From assembly GCA_019279435.1 (NCBI GenBank), contig JAAALK010000080.1:29666778-29730777 (forward strand): a DNA stretch of 64,000 bases, read 5' to 3'. Below the pieces are notes generated by a model that saw nothing but the letters and a program-made list of their open reading frames with translations, was not told the DNA's origin and did not search any database. Of the stretch, positions 10,092 to 22,860 are shown in pieces. This DNA comes from Zizania palustris (lineage: Eukaryota > Streptophyta > Magnoliopsida > Poales > Poaceae). The position numbers were made by a program, and so were the translations under genes. Each line of letters begins with the position of its first letter. The stretch's first letter is position 1.

Positions 10092-13000
10092 TGTGGCGCC
10101 CCGATTTATCGAAATCGGAACATTATTGAATTTCCATAGAAAAACAATAATAACAAGAGGTTCATCATGCGACAATGTACATACGACAAGCATTCATGGT
10201 ACATAGACCATATTATTACATAAGAGTTAAATAAAAACAATAATAAAAATAAGCTGCATAATGAACATCTTCTTCAGGTTCGTTTTCTTGACTGGGTCGC
10301 TACTCCAGACCATCCTCCTCATAGTACGCAGCCTCTGAAGTGTTTGTCCAACGGGTATGAGTATAAAAGTACTCAACAAGCCACCGCAAATGCAAGTAGT
10401 AATGCAGGATAATAACAAAGGGAGAGTAATGGCTAAAAGTGCGGAAAATTACATTTTCAGTTATTGAATTTAGTGTAGTCAAATTTTATCATGCGGAATA
10501 ATAAACATGAGCATCAATAATACCATCTAACTCGAGGAGTACGTTTTACCTCCTCGCACAACAGTCCTTACATGTCAAACCATCATGCACATACATATCA
10601 AAAGTAAACTAACTGTGGGATGTCACACAACCCGCCCTTGACCGTGGGCTCGGCTTTTCGAAAAGATTTATGACTCTGATCAGAGATGTACTACTGTACC
10701 CACAAGGTACACACTCATCCCAAACACCAAAGTGTAACGAGATGACCCATACCACGGGAACTCGTGCCAAAACTTCAGCATGAAATGCTCCAAGCGATAA
10801 CCACTCGCTCTATGTTTCGCCGGTGCGCCGGGCCGCATCCCGGCTAACGTCGCACCCCCTTTTGCGCCACGTCGGTACAAGCCACCCGTAGGTGCTGCTT
10901 GACCCATCTCCAAATGGTGGCCTCGGTTTGGAACACTCCATACCTTAGTTAGGACTTACCCATTAGACTTGTGGTTAGTACGAAAGTGTATTGCAACGGA
11001 TCCCGCAGACCGGTCCTTATAGTGCCCCGGGTGCTACCGACCAATGCCCTAGCTTGCACCCGGAACCCACCATGCATTCACTCACAACCACAACTCCAAC
11101 ACCGACGGAATTCCAAAGATGAGAATAACGGGGGTCATATAGTAGAACCAATCGCTACGACTCATTTTTAACCCTATAGCAATCGTGTCAATACATTGGA
11201 CACTAGCTAATAATACTAATCATAAGGTGACAAGGAGTTTAGGATAGAGAGCATGGCTTGGGTTGCACATCAAGGTCGGGGGATCCTAATAAATATATTG
11301 TAAGGGTTTCATTTGACTAATGCATGTATATCCTATGTGTTTTAGCGATAGTTTAGTAAAACATGGGTTCAATATGCTCAAAAGATTGGTTTGGTGACTT
11401 GCATTGTTCAGCGAATGGGGAGGGAGGAACTTCCGGGAAGTATTACGGCTCCTCGGCGGCGGCGTAGTCTTTTTAACATGAATAATAAACACAACACTCA
11501 ATAAACAATATAACAATCATTCAACAAGCTTAAAGGTTTTGTTTAGGTTAACTTAAGGAAAATACATGCGTTAAGTTTCTGAAATTCATGTTATGGATAA
11601 TTTAAAATGAAATATAATGAGATATTTCCCTTTATAAAAGGGATCTTAATTGTGAAATAATCTCATTTTAGGCTTTCTAATTAATTTAATATAGGAGGTT
11701 CAGAGAAAACTTAGTGGTTTCATCATGTTAGTAGGAAATGAACAAATATAAACTTTACTGAAATTTAAATAATAAAGTTTGTATTTTAACCTAAGGGCAT
11801 TTGAATACTTTAATAAATAAGAATGAAATATTCAAAGTAAACATACTGTTTTTATTGTACTAACGTGTAGAGAATAAAATTACAAAATTTCTGGAATTGA
11901 AATGATAATTTTTGGAGTTCAAATGCGCCAGATATGAATTTTAGAAGTTTAAAACCATTTCTGAGATTTAAATTAAATCCAAAACAGCCGCCGGTCCACG
12001 GTGAGCCAGGCTAACGATGAACCCGCGCACTGTGCGTGTGCGCCGGATCGAAATCCACCGTTGGATCGCGATCGGGTGGTCACGGGCGAGGCGGGGGAGT
12101 TAAGTTATCGCGGACGGCCAGGATTAAAACGCTGAACCGGTACGCGATGGACGATCCAGATTAAATGCAGGTTTTTAAAACTATCAGACGCGCGAGATTA
12201 AAATGTACCCCTTCGCTCGGATCCAACGGCGCAGATTAAACTGCACAGGGGATTTAATCGATACCGTTAGATCCAGATCGCACGGCCGAGATTAGTTCCG
12301 ACACGGCACAGGTACTCGACCCGTGCTGGTCGTCTTCTCCGGCGACGGCGAGGGTACAGCGGCCACGACGAGCTATGGTGGTCGGTTCTAAGGGCTAAAA
12401 CGGAACCAGTACACTGTGGGGGTCAAGAGGGTACCGTCGGAGGGACTTGGGGTCGTCGGAGCGTGGCCGGCGACGAGCGAGGGTGGCGAAGGCGTTCGGG
12501 TCCTCGTCGGCGATGGCGTTCTGGTGGGGTTCGTCAGTGATGGAGCGTTGGCCGAGGTCGGGGTGGTCGCTACGGTCACGGTGGTGCGGTCGTCGAGGAC
12601 GGAGGGAGACTCTGGCGACGGCGAGCGACGACTGGAACGAGGGCGGCGGAACTACGCTAAGAGCCGAAGTGCGAGCGCTCTGTTTGTTCTCAGTGCGAAT
12701 TGGCGTGGGGGCTGGGCGCGGTGGAGGCGTAGGGTTTAAATAGAGGCACCGGCGGGGGCAGGGGGGCGCAATTGACGGTGGCCGATAGTAAACGCGATTT
12801 TAAACGCCGGCGAGCTCGGTTGCAAAGGGGGTTCACTGAACCTGGACGCGATTCGGCTGAATTAAAAAGGGGAAACGGTCACCGGGGATCGGGCGACTTA
12901 ACGCTAGGCTCAATTTGAGGGGAGGGGGTCGGGAGCAACGGATCCGAGGCGCGTTAAGGCATCGGCCGACGAGGGGGGATTTGGGGGCGGATCTCGCGGG

Positions 13001-13528
13001 GAAGACGGATCCGACAGGTGGGCCAAGGCGGTCAGTGGGCACGAGCGCACGAGCGAGGAGACTGACAGGTGGGGTCGGGCTCGGCCGAGGGAGTGAGTCG
13101 GTTGGCGCCAACAGGTGGGGTCGGGCTGTCGGGCGCGCGCGCGAAGGGAGAGGGAGTCACTGACTGGTGGGGTCCAGCGGTCAGACAGGGCGCACGAGGA
13201 GGAGTGGGCTGGGCCGACCGGGAGAGAGAGAAAGGGAGGGGGAGGGCCCGTTACTATTTCAATACCTTTCTGAATAAAAATAATTACAGAAAATAGATTA
13301 AAATATTTGGGCTACTTCCAAGGTTGATAATTTTTTAAAAAAATTCTCAAAAATATATCTTGGTCTTGGGATCATACACAAAATTTTATAGCCTCTGGTT
13401 TGGGCATTTACTCTAGGTTCTAGTTCAAAATGGTTAAGGAGGGCATTAAAGGTATTTCCAAAATGAATGATTCCAGGAAAATATATATTAAATGATATTT
13501 TTATTTCTTGAAAATTTGGGGTGTTACA
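10092..13528 (-). repeat. Element A right LTR (its 5' LTR), complete
   Basis: A 3437-bp LTR in minus orientation: plus-strand start TGTGGCGCCCC, end GGGGTGTTACA. It pairs with 1-1033. A minus-strand TATA-like CTATTTAAAC lies at 12734-12743. The coding-like block at 11395-11469 keeps its exact 75-nt length but has a TAA in frame. The right flank is the RT gene of element B, showing A inserted into B; the left flank is outside the window. Confidence 0.93.
12734..12743 (-). promoter_or_regulatory. TATA-like box of element A 5' LTR
   Basis: CTATTTAAAC on the minus strand, at the same place relative to the GC-rich blocks as in S1 and S3. It is the likely core promoter for the element A genomic RNA. 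Confidence 0.55.
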
Positions 13529-16219
13529 AAATCCCTCACCTTGGATTCTCCTTAGGGTGCATTGGCCATATTTGTCATGAAGAAGGATAAGATGAAGAGG
13601 ATGTGTGTGGACTATAGGGCTTTGAATGATGTAACCATCAAAAACAAGTACCCTTTACCACGGATCGATGACATGTTCGATCAGCTAAAGGGATCCTCAG
13701 TCTTCTCCAAGATCGACCTCCGATCAGGCTACCATCAGCTCAGGATCAGAGAGGAGGACATCCCCAAGACCGCATTCACATCCTGATATGGCTTATATGA
13801 GTATACAGTGATGTCGTTCACTCATGAATGCCCCCACATTCTTCATGAATATGATGAACAACATCTTCATGGAATTTTTGGACAAATTCATCATAGTATT
13901 CATCGACGACACCTTGTCTACTCCAAGAACAAGGAAGAACATGAAACCCATCTCCGTCTGTCCTTGGGAAAGTTACGGGAGCATCAGCTGTATGCCAAGT
14001 ATAGCAAATGTGAATTCTGATCGTCCAAGGTGAAATTCCTAGGGCATGTCACATCTGCCGGAGGGATAGCCGTGGACCCGACCATCGTGGAAGCAGTAAC
14101 AAACTGGTTACAACCCAAGAATGTATCGGAGATCCAGAGTTTTCTAGGACTGGCCGGATATTACCGGCGATTCATCGAAAATTTTTCCAAGATCGCCAAG
14201 CCCATGACTAGATTGCTACAAAAGGAAGTAAAGTTCGAATGGACTCCAGCCTGCGAGGAAAGCTTCCAGACCCTCAAGAAGAAACTTGTATCAGCCCCAG
14301 TGTTGACACTACCGGACATCCGGAAAGACTTTATGTCCACTGCGATGCCTCTCCCCTTGGACTAGGGTGTGTTCTCATGCAAGACGGGAAAGTGGTATCA
14401 TACGCCTCTCGGCAATTGAGACTGCACGAGTTGAACTACCCCACGCATGACTTAGAACTGGTAGCAGTAGTCCACGCGCTGAAGATATGGATGCATTATC
14501 TTGTCGGCAACATATGTGAAGTTTTCACCGACCACAAGAGCCTCAAGTACATATTCACCCAGCCCGACCTAAACCTCAGACAAAGAAGATGGTTGTAATT
14601 AATCAAGGATTATGACTTAGGCATCCACTACCACCCAGGCAAGGCAAACGTGGTGGCCGGTGCTCTAAGTTAGAAGAGATACCGCAATGCCCTCGCATTA
14701 CGAGATCAAGCCCCTTTGTTATATCGAGAAATGGAAAGGCTGAACTTAGGAATCACTACCAGAGAATACCTCGTCGTCCTAGAGGCAAGACCTATCTTAA
14801 TGGACCAAGTCCGTGAGGCACAGAAAGAAGACCCCGACATAGCAGATATCCAGAAGAATATGAGAAAGGGAAAAGCCATAGACTTCTCCGAAGATGAAGT
14901 CGGCACTATATGGTTTGAAAACCGACTGTGTACCCAACCACCCAGAGCTAAAGGTCCTTATCCTCAAGGAAGCCCATGAGACCCTATACTCCATACATCT
15001 GGGGAGTACTAAAATGTACTAGGACTTGAAGGAGAAGTATTGGTGGGTCAGTATGAAGAGGGAAATCGCTGAATATGTGGCCAGATATGATACTTGTCAG
15101 CGAGTCAAGGCAAAGCACCAGAGACCTGCCAGTCTATTGCAACCCCTCAAGGTCCCCGAATGGAAGTGGGAAGAGGTAGGAATGGACTTCATCACTAGAC
15201 TACCCAGAACCCAAGCCGGATATGACTCCATTTGGGTGATCATTGACCGACTCACCAAGGTAGCTCATTTCATCCCCGTCAAGATGACTTATAGTGGCCC
15301 AAAGCTAGTGGAATTATACATGGCCCGAATCGTGTGTTTACACAGAGTCCCAAAAAAGATAGTATATGATCGAGGTAGCTAGTTCATCTCCAAGTTTTGG
15401 AAGAATCTTCAGGAAGAGCTCGACACCCGGCTAAACTTTAGTACGGCATACCACCCTAGACGGATGGTCAGACTAAAAGAGTAAACTAGATACTAGAAGA
15501 TATGCTCAGAGCCCGTGCCATAGATTTTGGCGGAATGTGGGATAAGATCTTGCCCTATGCAGAGTTTTCATACAACAACAGCTATCAAGTCAATTTGCAG
15601 TTGTCCCCTTTTCGAGGCATTGTATGGACGAAAGTGTCGGACACCGATACTATGGGATCAGACTGGTGAATCTTAGTTGTTCGGAATAGACATTATGCGA
15701 GAGGCCGAAGCAAAAGTCAAGATCATCAAAGACCGGTTACAAATATCTCAGTCCCGCCAAAAGAGTTATGCCGACAATCAACACAGAGATTTAGCATTCG
15801 AGGAAGGCGATTATGTCTATCTTCGAGTCACTCCCCTCCAAGGCACTTAGAGGTTCAACATGAAGGGGAAATTAGCTCCCCGTTATGTTGGTCCCTTTCT
15901 AATCCTCCATCGGCAAGGAGAAGTTGCATATCAGTTGGAGCTACCACCGTCCTTAGCTGGAGTACATGACGTGTTTCACGTCTCCGAGTTGAAGAAGTGC
16001 CTACGGGTACCCATCGAACGAGCAGATCTTCAGCAACTCAACATCCAAGGAGACCTGACCTACATCGAAAAGTCTTTCTAGATCCTAGAGGTCAAAGAAA
16101 GAGTAACCAGGAATCGAGTAGTCTGTTTCTGCAAGGTTCAGTGGAGTAACCACTCCATCGAAGAGGCCACATGGGAAAAGGAGAAAGACCTGAAAGCCCA
16201 ATACCCGGAGCTATTCTAG
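13529..16219 (+). pseudogene. Element B pol (RT to chromodomain), heavily decayed
   Basis: Plus-strand relative of A pol, starting inside RT where A inserted (PWGA, with TGG changed to TAG at 13553) and running through FSKIDLRSGYHQ, FIDD, RNase H (FTDHKSLKY), integrase (GMDFI; VYDRGS, where relatives have VSDRGSQ) and the GPF motif, to the chromodomain tail EEATWEKEKDL and a TAG at 16217-16219. Stops (for example 13784-13786) and several frameshifts (near 13815, 13910, 14330 and 15450) break the frame. Decay is much greater than in A, so B is the older element. Its 5' half lies outside the window. Confidence 0.9.
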
Positions 16220-16250
16220 GAGCCTTCCGAATCTCAAGGACGAGATTCTC

Positions 16251-16267
16251 GATAAGGAGGATAGGTT
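16251..16267 (+). other. Polypurine tract of element B
   Basis: Purine-rich GATAAGGAGGATAGGTT lies immediately before the LTR start at 16268. The preceding GACGAGATTCTCGATAAGG segment is shared with A and the non-autonomous element. Confidence 0.8.
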
Positions 16268-17006
16268 TGTAACACCCCTAATTTTAAAATGTAAAAATAA
16301 ATCCTGAAATAATGAATTTCCAGAAAAAGGATTATTTTGATTTTCTTTAAAGCTGAAAAAGTCCAAATAAATAAAATCTAGAGAAATAAATCTAGTCATG
16401 GTCTGAGAAAATGATATTATGATCTTAAGACCAAGATATATTTTTGAGAATTTTTACAGATTTTTAGAACCCTTGCAAATAGCTCATAATTTTTAAACTA
16501 TTTTCAGCAATTATTTTTATTCAAAAATGAATTTAAACAGTAATGGGACGGCCCCTTCCTTTCTCTCCCTCAGGCCGGCCCAACCCATTTCCTCCGCAGC
16601 CCCTCACTGATAGATGGAGCCCACTTGTCGGCACACTCCGCCTCACGCCTGAGCCTGGCCCACCTATCAGCCCCTCCTCTCTCACCGTGCAAAGATCCCT
16701 AGCCCACCTGTCGGTGCTGATCGATACCCTGCACGCTCACTGACCGGTGGACCCCTCCTGCCAGGTTCATCTTCCTCGTGTCGCTGCCGCCCCGAGAACT
16801 CCGATGAAATCCCTTGCCTTGGATTCACCTCCGCCGTGGGCCCAAGCTCCGATTAACGCTCGAGAGTTAATCACCATAATCCCCCGCACGTTTCCCCTCG
16901 GATTACCTCACGTTTAAGCCACTTAATCGCCATATTCAACCTTGTCGGAGTTACACCCCCTCTCGGCATTCACGACGCCCAACCCCTCCCCTTGCCACTG
17001 ATGCAA

Positions 17007-17016
17007 TATAAAAAGG
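17007..17016 (+). promoter_or_regulatory. TATA box of element B LTR
   Basis: TATAAAAAGG lies between GC-rich blocks. It is a better TATA match than the TATTTAAA form of the other subfamilies. Confidence 0.6.
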
Positions 17017-17657
17017 ACCACAGGGCACCGTATCCAGCCACGCCCCTCCTGCCCCCCTTAGCCAGATTAGAGTGCTCGCATTGCTTGTTTTCGCGTCGCT
17101 CCCCTGTTTCGCCTCCTGCCGCCGCTCGTCGTCGCCAGCGTCCTTCTCCGCCATCGTCAACGGCACCTCCATGACTGTCATTGCCTCCCCGACCCCGGCC
17201 ACCGCTCCGTCCAAGCTCATCACCGACGAGCACCCGAAGCTGCGCCACCGCCTCACTCATCGCCGACCTCAACCCGTCGACCCCGAGCCTCATCTCCGGT
17301 ACCCCCGTGTTCACGGTCATCTCTTATTTCCATTTCTGCCCTTGAATTCGGCTGCTGGTCATCGCCGTCTCCGTTGTGGTCACCGCCACCCTCGGCCATC
17401 ACCGGAGAAGATGACCGACACGGGTAAAAACCCTGTGTCGTGCCGGATCCCATCTCGGCCGCACGATCTCGATCGAACGGATGAGGTTATATCACATTTG
17501 TGATCTAATCTCAGTCGTCCATCTAGATCAAAGGGGTATCATCGCATCTCAGCCATCCGTTTTCATTTAAAACCCGTCAGTCACAGCACAGTGCCATGAA
17601 GCCGGTTCACCGTGGACTAGAGACTGAATTAGGATTTAAAATAAACTCTAGAAATTG

Positions 17658-18120
17658 TTTTAAACTTTAAAAATTCATAACTTCCTCATATTAACTCCAA
17701 ATTTGACCATTCAAATTTCAGAGAGTTTATCTTTTTATTCTCTTCATGTTCATCTATAAAAATTTATATGTTTACATTGAACATTTTATATTGTCTTAAT
17801 TGGAATTAAAATATAATTGGAGAAATCATTTTAAACCACAAAAATTCATAACTCCTTGGAATTATCGCTGAAAATTACCATTCCAATTTCAGAAAACTTG
17901 TCTTTTTATTATCTTCATGTTTATCCAATAAAATTCATATGTTTATACTGAACCTTTATATGGTTTTAATTAGAATTAAAATAAAGTACTAGAAATTGTT
18001 TTAAACTTCCAAAATTCATAACTTCTTTGAATTAATTCTAAATTTGGTCATTCAAATTTCAGAAAGTTTATCTTTTTATTCTCTACATGTTCAGTCAATA
18101 ACATTTGTATGATTGTACTG
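17658..18120 (+). repeat. Three tandem ~170-bp units inside element B LTR
   Basis: The motif TTTTAAAC, followed by AATTCATAACT and later TTTTTATT, restarts at 17658, 17829 and 17999 (spacing 171 and 170 bp); the third unit is partial. The homologous segment is single-copy in S1, S2, S3, A and C. Confidence 0.85.
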
Positions 18121-18171
18121 TTTGATCTATTGTTTTTAATTATTTATTTTTCTCATTTTATGTACCTAGAA

Positions 18172-18246
18172 GAATACGATCCCGTCGAGCAGCCCGAGTA
18201 TTTTCCCGAGGTTCCACCTTCATCATTTGCTGAGCAAGGCAAGTCA
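18172..18246 (+). other. Conserved 25-codon coding-like block in element B LTR
   Basis: The frame GAA TAC GAT to AAG TCA is fully open. Compared codon by codon with S2 (33755-33829, minus), 13 codons differ synonymously and 4 non-synonymously. It is preceded by CCTAG (acceptor-like) and ends within CAAGGCAAGT, which resembles a GC-type splice donor. Confidence 0.6.
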
Positions 18247-18572
18247 CCAACCCCATTTTTGAGCATATTGAATCCAGTTTTTAATTAAATATCACTAAAA
18301 CTCATATGTTATATTTGCATTAGTCAAATAAAGAGCCTTACATTATATTTATCAGATCCCTGACCTTGATGTGCAAACCCAAGCCATTCTATCGAGCCTG
18401 AATTCCTTGTCACCAGTATACTTAATAATATTAGAAGTGTCCAATGTATCGACACAATTGCTATAGGATTAGAAACGAGTCGTAGATACTTGGATTCTGA
18501 TATATGATCCCCATATTTCTCTCACCCCTGGTATTCTGTTGGTCTTGGAATCGGCTAAGTGTGTTAGCATGG

Positions 18573-19932
18573 TGTAGCGCCCGGATTTAATAAAACCCAG
18601 ACTTTATTGAAATTCTAGGAAAAATCAATAATCACAAGATATTCATCACATGACAACGAACGTACGACAATCATTCGTGGTTCACAGACCACATTATTAC
18701 ACAAGTGTTAATATAAAAGAAACTAAGAAAATAATAATCTAGATGAACATCTCCTCCAGGGTCGCTTCCTTGACTAGGTCGCTACTCCAGACCATCCTCG
18801 TCATAGTACACCATCTCTAAAGTGGGTTTTCCAATGGTACGAGTACAAAAGTACTCAACAAGCCACCGAGAAATGCAATAATAATGCAAGGTAATAACAA
18901 GACAAGGTACTGGTTTGAAGTGCAAAAAATTACATTTTTATCTTGCAACCTTTAATGTGGGTTAGGTTTAATCATACAGAGTAATTAAATCATGGATGAT
19001 GCAACATTTTCTAACTCGAGGAGTACAATTAGCCCTCCTCGCTCAACGGTCCTTACATGACCAATCAACATGCAACACTTCTCAAACATATACTAACTGT
19101 GGTATGTCATGCAACCCGCTGTTGACCGTGGGCTCGGCTTTTTGAAAAGATTTAGACTCTGATCAGAGGTGTACCATTGTACCCACAAAGCACTCATTCC
19201 ACACACCGCAGTGTGTACAAATGACCCAAGTCGCAGGAACTCATGCCGAAACCATTAGCATGAAACGCTCCAACCCAATGACACCCACTATAGGTTTTCA
19301 CAGGCGCGCCAGCGCACTAGACCAACATCGCGCCCGCTTTTGTGCCACATGGTACAAGTCACCCGCATGTGCTACTTGACGCTCTCCACATAGTGCCTCG
19401 AGTTGGAACGTCCCATACCTCTAGTTAAGACTTACCCACTAGACTTGTGGTTGGTACGAATGTGTATTACAACGGATCCCGCGGACCGGTCCTTATAGTG
19501 CCCCGGGTGCGACTAACCAATACCCTCACTTGCACTCGGAACCCACCATGCTAACACACTTAGCCAATTCCAAGACCAACAGAATACCAGAGGTGAGAGA
19601 AATACGGGGATCATATATTAGAATCCAAGTATCTATGATTCGTTTTTAATCCTATAGCACTTGTATCGATACATTGGACACTTCTAATATTAGTAAGTAT
19701 CATGGTGACAAGGAATTCAGGCTCGATAGCATTGCTTGGGTTTGCACATCAAGGTCGGGGATCTGATAAATATAATGTAAGGCTCTTTATTTGACTAATG
19801 CAAATATAACCTATGAGTTTTAGCGATATTTAATTAAAAACTAGGTTCAATATGCTCTAGAATGGGGTTGGTGACTTGCCTTGCTCAACAAACGATGAAG
19901 GTTGAACCTCGGGAAAATTCTCGGGCTCCTCG
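18573..19932 (-). repeat. Inverted, truncated LTR fragment of the B family
   Basis: Starts TGTAGCGCCCGG (the 3' end of an LTR read backwards). Its 19560-19932 part is the reverse complement of about 18170-18560. It stops at GGCTCCTCG inside the coding-like block, where other copies continue. It is either a solo LTR inserted into the B LTR and later deleted on one side, or the product of an inversion. Confidence 0.85.
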
Positions 19933-20430
19933 AAATTATATATAAACCCACACCAAAAAATGAAACCCTAGCTCTGATTCACCCTTATCCCCACAACTCC
20001 CCTCTCGACCACCCCTCCAGCTTGTGCTCTGCCACCCCTCCAGATCGGGGGATTGGCATCCTGAGTCATCCCCATAGGGCATAGCCACAAAAAACATAAC
20101 TTCCTAGTCCCCCCACCCCTCCACTCTGTGTGCTGACAACCCTCTAAACCGGTGTTCCGTGCGGCCACACTCCCTTGTGGTCGGTGCACCGCTCTCCAAG
20201 CCCGCACATCGCTCTCCTGCCCTGATGAGCTCACAAGCCCCAACGTTCTAGGTCGACACGTCGTCGATGGGTCTCGTCCCGAGCCCCTGATGCTCCAAGC
20301 CAGCGCACCGCCGGTGGGTCTCGCCCCAACGTAACACCCAACATCTCGCGACATTCTAGGCCAATGCGCTGCCTCGGATATGTGGTCTGAGACCCCAACG
20401 CACGCCACATTCATTGTGTAAGTGCAACTT
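19933..20430. other. Unassigned segment, moderately GC-rich
   Basis: About 500 bp with no match to the surrounding elements. ORFs on both strands (about 148 codons on minus, 60 on plus) have no recognisable motif. An ATATATAAACCC box near 19937 followed by AAACCCTAGC resembles a plant promoter and leader, so this may be a fragment of a gene leader or of another LTR. No function is assigned. Confidence 0.4.
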
Positions 20431-21276
20431 TATTATTTAGATGACCAAAAATATTTACATCTAGCATATTCAAAGGTGATTGAGTAGGTTTAAGAGTGAA
20501 TGAGTGATAATGAGTCGCTTTCTAGACCTATCAAGAATATGATCCTAAGCTATTTCCCGAGTGGTTTTAAGCCAACCGATCAATAGTTGGAATTTCTCCA
20601 GATGGTCAACATTCGGGTGGTTGCCTTCAAGAGATAAACTGTCATTAATCTCCATAAATCATGTAGTCATTTAGAGTGGTTATCCTCAAAGTTATTGCTG
20701 ACCCACTAACGGTCGATTTTCTCTAGAAGACTCGCGACCATGGGCTCAAGTCCCCGAGTTCCGTACTCGGGGAGTGGCCTCCCGACCACCAGGATTCTAA
20801 TGGTTGGCTTTAAAGGTCAAGCTGTCGTTGATCTCCATGAAGACTGCCATCAAGCACGATAGTTATCTCTAATAGTTATTGCCCACTAGCCGACCATTTT
20901 CTCGGTCATTAGTAGGGTTCTTTATTTCTGATTTGTAACACATGATCCCTCTCATATAAAGGGATCAGAGGGAGCCTATGAGAAGCATGTTCTTTTTTGA
21001 CACGTTAGCACACATGTTCTGGCCGGATCATTCCACTAGAGGCTCTCATTGTTTTCTAGAAGCTTTACCATATTCTCAAGACAGAGATCACCATCATATA
21101 TCATACACATAGGAGTATGGCTATTACCTCCAGGAGGCCCCAACCTGTCTAAACCCCTAGATTTTTTCTCTCGCATTCCGAGGTAATCATTGAGTCGCAT
21201 CACAGTTCTCCATCAAACCTAACCAAATCTCTCTACGGGTACCCTCATAGGCTATTGTTGTTCATACACAACAACA
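20431..21276 (+). repeat. 5' LTR of internally deleted gypsy element (left boundary approximate)
   Basis: The right boundary is clear: the LTR ends in ACACAACAACA and is followed by CTGGCACACTAGGTAGGGG, the leader typical of several grass gypsy families. CATATAAAGG at 20953-20962 is the likely TATA box. The 3' end resembles the end of the 3' LTR near 23945. The left boundary is uncertain because no TG start or TSD could be fixed. Confidence 0.6.
20953..20962 (+). promoter_or_regulatory. TATA box of deleted gypsy LTR
   Basis: CATATAAAGG lies about 315 bp before the LTR end, a normal place for the U3/R boundary. Confidence 0.5.
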
Positions 21277-22099
21277 GCTGGCACACTAGGTAGGGGAGCA
21301 GTCTCGTGATTTACAAACTGATTCAATGGTTGTAGTTTGTAAAGTTGATACCAAGGCCCCTGTTGGTGTCACGATCACCTTTGGAAGTCTAACTTTCGTT
21401 GGTAATTGTATGAACCAGCTAGTCCTAACCATCGCCTCACTAGGGGCAAAAGCTTCGCGTGCTCCTACATTATGCATATTGATATCCCAAGCATCTGAGC
21501 AACCTGCTCCGCTCGAGGCATTCTGCTAGGGCCCCAAGTATCCGAGCAACCAGCTTCGCCCAGGGTTCGCCCCCAAGTTATCACTGATTCACCCTCTGAC
21601 TATGCCATCTTCACCAACTCCATAGGGCACACCGTTCAATGACAACAATTTTCTATGTTCGCCTCGGGGCGACCTAGCCAACCAACCTCCCCGCTCTGAC
21701 AAGCACCACCTTCGCTCATTGTCTTGGTAGTCGCGGGGACTATCTTTGAATACTAGCCCTCCAATGATGCCAAGTCTAGCACTCGCCAACGTGAGCACTA
21801 GAGGAGGAACATCGCTAGGGCCGATCACCGAGTGAGGGATCACACGAAGGCCAAAACCTCCTGACAAGGCAAACAAGCCACGTACACTGTGGAGTTCGAA
21901 GGCTATGATGTGTACCGAACACCCATGGCAAACTTGCTCGCCATTGAAAGTACGTTAGTTGCACTCCCTAATACACTTAATCTCCAAAGGGCTCGGGCCA
22001 TGACTTAGGCAACAACTGCTCATCTAGTGGACCCAGCACCTCCTCGCCAACCTCGATCACAATACTAGAGTTCTCACTCCCGACCATCTAGGCGGTCGA
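21277..22099 (+). other. Leader of deleted gypsy element
   Basis: Begins with the conserved CTGGCACACTAGGTAGGGG leader after the LTR and runs to the gag remnant. ORFs on both strands here are short and without motifs. The sequence looks like a degraded gag N-terminal region or 5' untranslated leader. Confidence 0.55.
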
Positions 22100-22860
22100 G
22101 ACATGCCCGTCAAACTGAGCATGGAGGAAGCTCCTACATCGGTGATGCCCGACACATCATCAACAACCGACTTGATGCACGCAATGCCATCTCTCGCCAC
22201 CATAGAGAACGCGATCATGGAGAGCTTCATCGTCATGACACACTCGGGATCAACCGACCCGACTCTAACATTTCATGCCACGATGACTTCCTCGCCTTTT
22301 ATGAGCATCTCCGACAGGTTGAATGTCCTCATAACTTTTTCCCGACGGGAATCACGCCATATGATGGTATGATCGACCCCTCCAAATGGTTGTGGTTGTA
22401 CTTTATAGCAATTCGCGCAACCGAAGGAGACCATGATGTCATGGTCAATTACCTCTCCATCATGCTTTTAGCGTTTGTCGTCAGCTAGCTGGCCTCACTC
22501 CTAGAGAACTCCATCAACTCCTGGGATAATTTGTGTGAAACCTTTATAGCCAATTATCAAAGAACTTGGCAAAGGCCTGCCTCTCGGCATGACCTGCGCC
22601 AGATTTGCTAAAGGAGGGAGAGTCCCTACAGGATTACATTCGTCGTTTCTCCAAATGATGCAACACCGTCGCCAGCATCTCCGACTCCAATGTGATGTCC
22701 ATCTTCCAAGATGGATTACACAAGCCTTCAGAGCTGATTCGCCATCTAGTGATGTATGAGTCCCCCAAGATCCAACAATATGAGGAAGGTACAGCTGAGC
22801 GCACCAAAGAAGAAGATATCGACGGTCTCAAAGAAGCTTGGTTGGCTGCCTCAATAAAAT
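22100..22860 (+). pseudogene. Degenerate gypsy gag remnant
   Basis: Translation in shifting frames gives pieces typical of plant Retrotrans_gag: YDGMIDPSKWL, FIANYQRTWQRP, and ESPYRI-like (canonical ESLRDYIRRF) followed by SDSNVMSIFQDGL. There are several stops and frameshifts. It is followed directly by the far C-terminal end of integrase, so protease, RT, RNase H and the integrase core are missing. Confidence 0.72.

Larger units (their letters stand above)
16268..18572 (+). repeat. Element B 3' LTR, truncated at its 3' side
   Basis: Starts TGTAACACCCC after the B polypurine tract. It includes a GC-rich promoter with TATAAAAAGG at 17007-17016, an expanded AT-rich middle with three ~170-bp units (17658-18120) and the coding-like block at 18172-18246. 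It stops at GTGTTAGCATGG, where intact family members continue for roughly 900 bp more. An inverted LTR of the same family abuts it. Confidence 0.88.

Noticed and set aside
19968..20414. 148-codon minus-strand ORF
   Set aside because: No recognisable motif, an equally open plus strand, and lies between decayed elements; not supportable as a gene.
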